64,000 bases of DNA from Portibacter marinus (GTDB taxonomy: Bacteria; Bacteroidota; Bacteroidia; Chitinophagales; Saprospiraceae), in assembly GCF_021533195.1 (NCBI RefSeq), contig NZ_JAJNKB010000003.1, forward strand, positions 459,001 to 523,000, given 5' to 3'. The notes under the pieces were generated by a model. It did no database searches. It saw only the letters and a list, made by a program, of their open reading frames with translations, and was not told where the DNA came from. Within the stretch, counting starts at the first letter, position 1. The number at the start of each line of letters is the position of its first letter. Below, one piece after another: positions 17,691 through 25,233 of this stretch. The position numbers and the translations under genes were made by a program.

Positions 17691-18593
17691 TCAAGCCACC
17701 AGGTCCTCCAGAGCTCCCCTCACTTTCTCAAACTCAAACTTAAACCCCTTTTCCTGAATCTTTTCACTACTCACTTTGGTACTTGCCAATATAGCTGTAG
17801 ACATTTCACCAAACATCACCTCTATGGCCTTCTCTGGTACTCCAAATTTCAAATAAGGGCCAGATTTTACATTTGTTAGTGCATCAATCATCTCTTTTCC
17901 ATTGACAGGATTTGGAGCTACACCATTGTAGATGCCTGAAACTTGATTTTCAATCAAAAAACTGAAAATTCTGCACAGCTCTTTAATATGAATCCATGAG
18001 AAAACCTGTGAACCATCACCAAAGTAATTGGCAGTCCTTGCCTTCATAGGCAAAAGCAATTTATTAAGCACACCACCATTTGGACTAAGTACAATTCCTA
18101 TCCTTACAATGGCCCATTGACCTACCACCTCCTCCAAATGCCTATGTGAATCTTCCCAGAGATGACACACCTTGACTAAAAAATTGTCCATGTCGGCTGA
18201 AACCTCATCCTCCGTTACGGCATGCTCATCCTGATTACCATAAATTCCAATAGCTGAAGCTCCAATATATCCAGGTCGGAAAGATGACTCCCTAATTTTT
18301 CTCTCCAAAAAGCGAGTTGTTTCCACCCGCGAATCAATGATGATACGTTTTCGCTGATCAGTCCAACGTTCATCTGCAATACCTGCACCAGCCAGATGAA
18401 CGATGATATCCACATCCAGGGCTCCATCTTCCAATTCATCTTTTTCTACGTCCCAATGAAAAAATTTAAAATGGGGATGGTCTTTCTTGCTTCGGGATAA
18501 AATGCGCACATCATGACCCTGAAGCCGAAGCAGTTCCCGTAATTCAATTCCAATCAGTCCCGTACCACCTGTGATCAATATTTTTTTTGCCAT
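17691..18593 (-). CDS. TIGR01777 family NAD(P)-binding epimerase
   Basis: A 300-residue extended short-chain dehydrogenase/reductase. The Rossmann motif is GGTGLIG at the N-terminus, followed by VHLAGAGIADERWTDQRK and GASAIGIYG, both diagnostic of TIGR01777 (SulA/YfcH-like). The C-terminal 50 residues form the DUF1731 extension. The substrate is not established for this family. It appears monocistronic and convergent with the HAD gene across the repeat region. Confidence 0.9.
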   Translation of the reverse strand: MAKKILITGGTGLIGIELRELLRLQGHDVRILSRSKKDHPHFKFFHWDVEKDELEDGALDVDIIVHLAGAGIADERWTDQRKRIIIDSRVETTRFLERKIRESSFRPGYIGASAIGIYGNQDEHAVTEDEVSADMDNFLVKVCHLWEDSHRHLEEVVGQWAIVRIGIVLSPNGGVLNKLLLPMKARTANYFGDGSQVFSWIHIKELCRIFSFLIENQVSGIYNGVAPNPVNGKEMIDALTNVKSGPYLKFGVPEKAIEVMFGEMSTAILASTKVSSEKIQEKGFKFEFEKVRGALEDLVA

Positions 18594-18669
18594 TAGAGAA
18601 TTTTAATAAGTTTTAACATATATTAAAGATCTTTATGAAGAGATATGTTTTGCGACCTAAATAAATCCT

Positions 18670-20379
18670 ATGAAATTTCTAAGTTATTTAATGCTTATTT
18701 GCCTCATTCTTGGCTCATGTAGCTCCGAAACCACGGAACAAGAGGATTTTACGGTCAATGTCAGATTAAGCGCTGATCCAGGCAGATTAAATCCGATCGT
18801 AGGGACACCCACCACTCAAGCTACAGCTATTAATGGACTGATTTTTTTACCCCTGGCTCATTACGACCCCATCACATTTGAGTTGAGTCCACTATTGGTA
18901 AAAGAGGTGCCCGAAGCTATTGAGGGAGAAGACGGCAGTATCACCTATGAATATGAAATCGTCGAAGAAGCCGTTTGGGATGACGGATCACCTGTTACAG
19001 GTGAAGACTATGAGTTTACGTTAAAAGCCGCCTTAAATCCCGGAGTGGACGCTGCAGCTTGGAGAGGTATTCTAAGTGATGTCCGAAATGTCAATGTAGA
19101 TGAAGAAAATCCGAAAAAATTTTCCGTCACTTTGGATCAATATTTTCATATTGCAAAAGAAGCATTCTGCACTTTTGAGATTGTTCCAAGCCATGTCTAT
19201 GATCCGACTAACGCACTCTCTTCTTACGAGATTTCAGATATTAAAGGTGCAGCGGATACAGATTCTACTTTGTCGCGATTTGCTGAAGAATTTAATAGCA
19301 TCAAATATACCCAAGAAATTGTTCAGGGTTGTGGGCCTTACAGACTAAAAGCATGGGAACTCGATCAGTACATTGTTTTAGAAAAAAAGGAGAACTATTG
19401 GGGGGAGGCTTATCCCGACAGAACCCTTCTTCATAATAATCCACAAGAAATCAATTACAGAATTATCGCAGATGAAAATGCGGCGATTACTTTATTAAAA
19501 GATGGGAGCATAGATTTGATGCTGGTCGCTGATGCTACCATGTTTGATAATCTGAAATCCTCTGCAAATTTTGAAGAGAAGTTTAATGTGGAGACCCCTT
19601 CAATGTCCAGATTCTATTACATTGGTTTGAATAATCGAAAACCAGAACTTTCCGATAAGGATGTCAGAAGAGCTCTAGCTCATTTATTAGACGTTGATAA
19701 TATTATTCAGACTTTGGACAATGGTTACGGCAACCGATTGGCAGGACCGATATTTCCGAATTCACCAGTATATGAAGAGTCGCTGAAACCTATTGAATAC
19801 AATCCTGAAAAAGCCATCGAGATATTGGAACAAGAAGGTTGGAAAGATAGCAATGGTAATGGAATTAGAGATAAAGTCATCGATGGAGAATTAGTAGAAT
19901 TAGAAGTAGACTATCTGGCTTCACAGAGTCCGTTAGGTCAAAAAGTGGGATTACTTTTCAAAGACAATGCGAAAGAAGCCGGGGTAGAAGTCACCATGGA
20001 GATTAAAGAGGGACGCGCCATGCAAGAAGCTATTTTCGACCATCAATACGAGGCTTCTGCATCAGCTGCCGGTTTATCTCTGGCACCTTATGACCCTTAT
20101 CAACGCTGGCATTCTGATAACAGTCCAGTACGCAAAGGCAATATAGCCGGATATGTCAATGAGAGAAATGATGAGCTGATAGAAATCATCAGAATATCAA
20201 AAGACCCAAAGGAAAGAACAGCAGCTTACAAAGAGTTTCAGAAGCTATTGTACGAAGAACAACCCGTCATTTTCCTTTACGCTCCTACTCAGAAGTTTGT
20301 GATCAGTAAAAAGTTTGATGGTTTATTTTCTGAAAAACGACCGGGATACTTTGTGGGAAGTTTCGAACTGGCAGATTAA
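18670..20379 (+). CDS. Oligopeptide-type ABC substrate-binding lipoprotein
   Basis: A 569-residue family 5 solute-binding protein with lipobox LILGSC. The body has the SBP_bac_5 pattern: RLSADPGRLNPIVGTPTT, VWDDGSPVTGEDYEFTLKAA, GCGPYRLKAW, and KDVRRALAHLLDVDNII. It should bind peptides or similar ligands at the periplasmic face. No permease or ATPase gene is nearby, so it works with components encoded elsewhere or has another role. The gene stands alone between two minus-strand genes. Confidence 0.9.
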   Translation: MKFLSYLMLICLILGSCSSETTEQEDFTVNVRLSADPGRLNPIVGTPTTQATAINGLIFLPLAHYDPITFELSPLLVKEVPEAIEGEDGSITYEYEIVEEAVWDDGSPVTGEDYEFTLKAALNPGVDAAAWRGILSDVRNVNVDEENPKKFSVTLDQYFHIAKEAFCTFEIVPSHVYDPTNALSSYEISDIKGAADTDSTLSRFAEEFNSIKYTQEIVQGCGPYRLKAWELDQYIVLEKKENYWGEAYPDRTLLHNNPQEINYRIIADENAAITLLKDGSIDLMLVADATMFDNLKSSANFEEKFNVETPSMSRFYYIGLNNRKPELSDKDVRRALAHLLDVDNIIQTLDNGYGNRLAGPIFPNSPVYEESLKPIEYNPEKAIEILEQEGWKDSNGNGIRDKVIDGELVELEVDYLASQSPLGQKVGLLFKDNAKEAGVEVTMEIKEGRAMQEAIFDHQYEASASAAGLSLAPYDPYQRWHSDNSPVRKGNIAGYVNERNDELIEIIRISKDPKERTAAYKEFQKLLYEEQPVIFLYAPTQKFVISKKFDGLFSEKRPGYFVGSFELAD

Positions 20380-20476
20380 CAGCAGACTTTATCTCTAATT
20401 AATCTCCCTCTACTTTCTATCCTTTTTGACCTGTCAACAGTGCATCCAGAAACAATTTGTTGTTATCAAAGTCAGA

Positions 20477-21910
20477 TCAACTCAATATACCTTTAATCAA
20501 ATGTCCGTGAACATCGGTCAATCGAATGTCTCTTCCTCCAAAATGGTAGGTCTGCCTGATATGGTCAACCCCCAAAAGGTGCAACATCGTGGCATGCAAA
20601 TCGTGAATAGTGGTTGGTTTGTCAATGACCCGATAGCCATATTCATCTGTGGTTCCATAGACTGTTCCTCCTTTAATACCAGCGCCTGCCAACCATATGC
20701 TAAAGGCGGAAGGATTATGATCACGACCATCCTTACCCTGCGCAAATGGAGTTCTGCCAAATTCTCCGGCAAATACAACCAATGTATCTTCTAACATCCC
20801 CCGACTCTTTAAGTCTTTTAGCAAAGCGGCAATGGGTTGGTCTACTGCATGCGCATTGGCTTCATGACCTTTTTTAAGGTTTGAATGCTGATCCCACCGA
20901 TCAAATCCTGTATTCGGACAGGTCAATTCCACAAAGCGAACACCTCTTTCTACCAATCTTCTGGCCATCAGGCATTGGGTACCATACACCCTGCAGTGCT
21001 TATCTTCTGAGTCTAATCCGTATAATTTTTTTATGGCTTCTGATTCACCGGAAAGATCACTTAATTCAGGGATCGACGATTGCATTTTAAAAGCGAGTTC
21101 GTAATTGTCAATGGCTGCACTGATTTGATCTGATTGCACTACTTTCCCAAGTAGCGATTGGTCCATTCTTTCTACATGCTGTAATTTCCTGATTTGTTCT
21201 TGGGAGGTGCTTTCGTGTGGAATGATATTGGGAACTGGAACCTTTTTCGGTTTTAATATAGAAGCCTGAAAGCTAGCAGGCAAAAAGCCGTTTTTAAAGT
21301 TATCCAGACCACCAGGAGGCGTTAAGCCACCATCTAAGACAACATAACCCGGTAAATTATCATTCATGGTTCCCAGCCCGTAATTGATCCATGCTCCCAT
21401 GCTAGGCCTCCCTTGGATACCACTGCCCGTATGCAAAAAATAATTGGCATTAGTGTGCTCAGGAAAATTAGAAACCATAGATCTAATGACGGCAATGTCA
21501 TCTACACACTCAGCGATTTTAGGAAACAGATCGCTGACCCAGATTCCACTTTTTCCGTACTGTTTAAAATCCCAGGGGCTCTTTAAAATCTTGCCTACAT
21601 TTCCAAATTGCGTGTCATCTACTTTGAATTTCTGGTAAGGATTCTCTCCATTCTCAGCAATTAATCTGGGTTTAGGATCGAAGGAATCCACTTGTGAAAC
21701 ACCTCCATCCATGTATAAAAAAATGACACTCTTAGCTTTTGGTAGATAATGTGGTTGTTGGCCAATGATTGAAATGGGAGCATTTGCAGCATACCTTTCA
21801 AGATTTTTGGCACAACTCCCGAAAAGTCCCATCACAGCGATTGCCCCGAATCCGTTCCTGGAAAGGGTTAACATTTCTCTTCGATTCATCTTTCTGCATT
21901 CCTGCTTCAT
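20477..21910 (-). CDS. DUF1501 protein, Tat-exported
   Basis: A 477-residue protein of the DUF1501 family, related to the sulfatase/alkaline phosphatase fold. Supporting segments are KSVIFLYMDGGVSQVDSFDPKP, GAWINYGLGT, LPGYVVLDGG and FAGEFGRTPFAQGKDGRDHN. The N-terminus NRREMLTLSRNGFGAIAVMG is a twin-arginine signal followed by a possible lipobox (LFGSC). It begins 5 bp after the stop of the PSCyt1/DUF1553 gene. This two-gene arrangement is common in planctomycetes and some Bacteroidota. Function is unproven; DUF1501 proteins probably act with the cytochrome. Confidence 0.9.
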   Translation of the reverse strand: MKQECRKMNRREMLTLSRNGFGAIAVMGLFGSCAKNLERYAANAPISIIGQQPHYLPKAKSVIFLYMDGGVSQVDSFDPKPRLIAENGENPYQKFKVDDTQFGNVGKILKSPWDFKQYGKSGIWVSDLFPKIAECVDDIAVIRSMVSNFPEHTNANYFLHTGSGIQGRPSMGAWINYGLGTMNDNLPGYVVLDGGLTPPGGLDNFKNGFLPASFQASILKPKKVPVPNIIPHESTSQEQIRKLQHVERMDQSLLGKVVQSDQISAAIDNYELAFKMQSSIPELSDLSGESEAIKKLYGLDSEDKHCRVYGTQCLMARRLVERGVRFVELTCPNTGFDRWDQHSNLKKGHEANAHAVDQPIAALLKDLKSRGMLEDTLVVFAGEFGRTPFAQGKDGRDHNPSAFSIWLAGAGIKGGTVYGTTDEYGYRVIDKPTTIHDLHATMLHLLGVDHIRQTYHFGGRDIRLTDVHGHLIKGILS

Positions 21911-21915
21911 GGGAT

Positions 21916-24654
21916 CTATTGTAAGTGTATGAATTCTTTGGTATTAAAAATAATGTGGCAATAGTTTTTCCATTTAGTGACTGATCGTTCATCAGCATAT
22001 TCATTCAAAATCACGGTGGCTTCTTCTATTTCATTTTGACTCGGAACTCGGGAGTAAGCATTTAAATAAACCAATTCAATCTTGTCATTTATAGTAAGAT
22101 CCGTTCTAGCTACCAGCTTTTCAGCCCACTTCGTAGCCTGTTCGTGTACAAATGGATCATTCATCATGATGAGCGACTGTGCAGGAACATTGGTGGTATT
22201 TCTCTTTCCAAAAGTAGAAAATGGAATGGGCATGTCGAAAGTGAGCATCATGGGTGAAAGAAAATTGCGCTTGATACTTACGTATATACTTCGTCTACCC
22301 TTCCCATTTAGCGGCCCTGATTCAGGTCTTCCTCGCCCATTCATAAATTCAGTTACATGCACCGGAATGGACGGACCATACAATTGTCGATCTAGTTCGC
22401 CGCTTGAGGCCAGCAGGGCATCTCTGATTGATTCCGCTTCCAATCTCCGTAAAGGAAAACTTGCCAGATAGATGTTTTCAGGGTCAATGTTGGCATTATG
22501 CTCCGTTACCTTAGTTGATAGCTGAAACACTTCACTACGTAATATCTGTCGAATCATTTTCTTAATGGACCACCCTTCTTCTACAAACTTAATCGCCAAA
22601 TAATCCAGTAACTCAGGATGACTCGGCAGACTTCCTTGCAATCCAAAATTGTCTACAGTTGAAACAATTCCTCGCCCAAATATGTGATGCCAAATGCGAT
22701 TCACCATCACTCTTGACGTAAGCGGATTGTCAGGATGAAGCACTGCTTCCACCCATGCTAAGCGACTATTTGAATAATTTTCAGTCTCAAAGTTGTTTAG
22801 ATCAATGGCAGAATGAAACTCATGTGGCACTTTTTCAACACTCAACTGTTTGTGACTTCCCCGAATGAAAATGGGGCTAAATATTTTCTCACCCACCTGC
22901 AAGCCCATGATAAACGATGGTTCATTGATCTTATCACATAATGCAGCCTTTTTTTCCAATAAGGTGATTGCTTGAGCATCTAAAACGATCGAATTTTTAT
23001 ACTCTTCCGGGCTTTCTATTCGATTATTTGTACTAAAAACAGATTGTACTTCAATGTAGGATGTCGAATCGATGTTGTACGCATGTCTTTCATAGGTCCC
23101 CGGCAAAATTTCTACATAGGCCTTATGCCCTATTAGATTACTAACATCCATCTGGTAAAGCTTCCAGCTCTCATCATTCAACGTTTTAGATAAGCTTCCG
23201 TAAAGTGGGTCCTGAATCAATTGAAAATTATCTACGATAATTCGGATGCTGGATTTCAAGCCTGTCGCATAGGCATAGATAAAAGAATCTTGAATGATGA
23301 AGTTTGGCGATCTTAACACCCCCTTTACTCCGCTGCTAAAATATCTACTTGAAGCAAACTTTCCGAACATGGGTTTTTCCCCAAAGGCAAACCCTGATGG
23401 TATCCATCCGTCGAAATCAGAATCCCTAAAATCACCAAGAACGTTTGAGCTAACCCATTGATCCTGAGGTGAATATTTTTCTACGAATTTTAATATTTCA
23501 TCCTTAAGTTTGTGATTGATCTGTTCTATTTCGGGAGTTATTGACTTAATCTCATCTACTCGGTCAAATCCCACCGGACTTGCTCTCGCACTTTCGAACA
23601 TGCCATACATCGCATAATAATCAGTAGTTGGAATGGGGTCAAATTTGTGATCGTGACAGCGTGCACAGCTTACCGTAAGTCCTTGAAACGTTTTAGAAGT
23701 TACATCTATGATATTATCCATCCGATCTGCCTCTTCCTGTTTGATATCAACAGGACTGTGCTTCCCTTCGCCCAGAAAGACGTAAGCAGTTCCAATGATG
23801 GATTCGTTGAATTTTTCGCTTGGATGGAGTCTTGGGGCTGTAATGACATCACCTGCCAGGTGTTCTTTAACCAGTTGACTGTAAGGCAAGTCTTGATTAA
23901 AAGCCCTGATAAGATAATCTCTGTATCTCCAGGCGCCTCCGATTTCGTAATCAAACTCATGACCCATCGTTTCAGCATACCTTACCAGATCCATCCAATG
24001 TCTTGCCCAATGTTCGCCAAAATGAGGAGAACTCAAGTAATAATCTATGATCTCATTCAATGCTGCCTGCTCAAATTTTTCCAATTCTGACAACGATGGA
24101 GGCAAACCCGTCAAAACATATGAGATTCTTCTAATGAGCGTGTGATGGTCGGCTTTGTCATTTTGATGCAATTTTTGAAGTTTTAAACTCGCCTCAATGA
24201 AATCATCAATCGTAGACTCTTGCCCCTCTCTTAAAGTTGGAGGAACCAATGCCCAATGCTTCTTCCACTCAGCTCCCTGATCAATCCACTTTGTGATCAG
24301 CTCAATTTGGTATGGAGTGAGTTGCTTCTTAGATTCGGGAGGAGGCATGATTAGCATTTGGTCGTCTGAGGTAATTCTTTGTAGAATTGAACTCCGCCGG
24401 GGGTGACCTGGTACAATCGCACGATTTCCAGATGCCAGTTTCATGGTTGCACCTTCTCTTATGTCTAGTCTTAAATTGGCCTTTCTACTTGAGGAATCAG
24501 GGCCATGACAGGTGTAGCAATTTTGAGTAAGAATCGGTCTAATGTGGTGATTAAAATCGACCATCTCGGGTAATCCAGAACTTTCCTTTTTGCATTGAGC
24601 AAATGAAAGAACCAATATAAAGGAGGCTGCCATATAAAGGTAAATCGACTTCAT
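21916..24654 (-). CDS. PSCyt1/DUF1549/DUF1553 cytochrome c-type protein
   Basis: A 912-residue lipoprotein-like protein (signal with FAQC). The PSCyt1 domain at about 30-100 has heme motif CYTCH and the MPP ligand region. DUF1549 (about 150-355) contains a second CxxCH (CARCH) and DLVRYAETMGHEFDYE. A beta-rich middle section (about 400-545) is followed by DUF1553 (about 620-880, with NRIWHHIFGRGIV and DNFGLQGSLPSHPELLDYLA). Known planctomycete-type proteins of this build are secreted and poorly characterised, perhaps acting in polysaccharide or sulfated-glycan oxidation. It heads an operon with the DUF1501 gene. Confidence 0.92.
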   Translation of the reverse strand: MKSIYLYMAASFILVLSFAQCKKESSGLPEMVDFNHHIRPILTQNCYTCHGPDSSSRKANLRLDIREGATMKLASGNRAIVPGHPRRSSILQRITSDDQMLIMPPPESKKQLTPYQIELITKWIDQGAEWKKHWALVPPTLREGQESTIDDFIEASLKLQKLHQNDKADHHTLIRRISYVLTGLPPSLSELEKFEQAALNEIIDYYLSSPHFGEHWARHWMDLVRYAETMGHEFDYEIGGAWRYRDYLIRAFNQDLPYSQLVKEHLAGDVITAPRLHPSEKFNESIIGTAYVFLGEGKHSPVDIKQEEADRMDNIIDVTSKTFQGLTVSCARCHDHKFDPIPTTDYYAMYGMFESARASPVGFDRVDEIKSITPEIEQINHKLKDEILKFVEKYSPQDQWVSSNVLGDFRDSDFDGWIPSGFAFGEKPMFGKFASSRYFSSGVKGVLRSPNFIIQDSFIYAYATGLKSSIRIIVDNFQLIQDPLYGSLSKTLNDESWKLYQMDVSNLIGHKAYVEILPGTYERHAYNIDSTSYIEVQSVFSTNNRIESPEEYKNSIVLDAQAITLLEKKAALCDKINEPSFIMGLQVGEKIFSPIFIRGSHKQLSVEKVPHEFHSAIDLNNFETENYSNSRLAWVEAVLHPDNPLTSRVMVNRIWHHIFGRGIVSTVDNFGLQGSLPSHPELLDYLAIKFVEEGWSIKKMIRQILRSEVFQLSTKVTEHNANIDPENIYLASFPLRRLEAESIRDALLASSGELDRQLYGPSIPVHVTEFMNGRGRPESGPLNGKGRRSIYVSIKRNFLSPMMLTFDMPIPFSTFGKRNTTNVPAQSLIMMNDPFVHEQATKWAEKLVARTDLTINDKIELVYLNAYSRVPSQNEIEEATVILNEYADERSVTKWKNYCHIIFNTKEFIHLQ

Positions 24655-24760
24655 CGATTTAAAAATAAATAATTTGAAGACTTAAGCAGCTAATCTTGGG
24701 TTTAAATCCTCTCTTTACATGAATTATGGTTGTAGTGAAAGAATGATAACTAAAATATCT
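24655..24760. other. Spacer between the repeat array and the PSCyt1 gene
   Basis: About 100 bp of AT-rich sequence without a gene or clear promoter match. With the array it makes a 579-bp non-coding interval between bamA and the PSCyt1 gene. Any promoter for the downstream operon should lie here or in the array. Confidence 0.4.
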
Positions 24761-25233
24761 CCAGCGTGATTGCTGTGCACCGGACTGACCTGCCCATCCG
24801 CCAGGTTTGCTGGCGGTTCGTAGCCTATCACACCTCCAGCGTGATTGCTGCGCACCGGACTGACCTTCCCATCCGCCAGGTTTGCTGGCGGTTCGTAGCC
24901 TATCACGCTTCCAGCGTGATTGCTGCGCACCGGACTGACCTGCCCATCCGCCAGGTTTGCTGGCGGTTCGTAGCCTATCACGCCTCCAGCGTGATTGCTG
25001 CGCACCGGACTGACCTGCCCATCCGCCAGGTTTGCTGGCGGTTCGTAGCCTATCACGCCTCCAGCGTGATTGCTGCGCACCGGACTGGCCTGCCCATCCG
25101 CCAGGTTTGCTGGCGGTTCGTAGCCTATCACGCTTCCAGCGTGATTGCTGCGCACCGGACTGACCTTCCCATCCGCCAGATTTGCTGGCGGTTCGTAGCC
25201 TATCACGCTTCCAGCGTGATTGCTGCGCACCGG
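24761..25233. repeat. 75-bp tandem repeat array, 6 full copies plus 23 bp
   Basis: Copies start at 24761, 24836, 24911, 24986, 25061, 25136 and 25211 (partial). Each unit holds hairpin A (CCGCCAG, loop GTTTG, CTGGCGG; first at 24798-24816). Neighbouring units create hairpin B (ATCACGC, TTCCA or CTCCA loop, GCGTGAT) across their junction. Copies differ by only a few bases. The array ends exactly at the bamA stop codon (25234-25236). Because 75 is a multiple of 3, open frames run through on both strands, but I see no start, signal or conservation pattern that makes them convincing genes. Confidence 0.92.

Noticed and set aside
22082-22471. 129-residue plus-strand frame inside the PSCyt1/DUF1553 gene
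   Set aside because: It is antisense to a well-supported domain and has no recognisable features.
24761-25233. Possible CRISPR array from regular 75-bp periodicity
   Set aside because: Units are contiguous and almost identical along their full length, so there are no unique spacers, and no cas genes are nearby.
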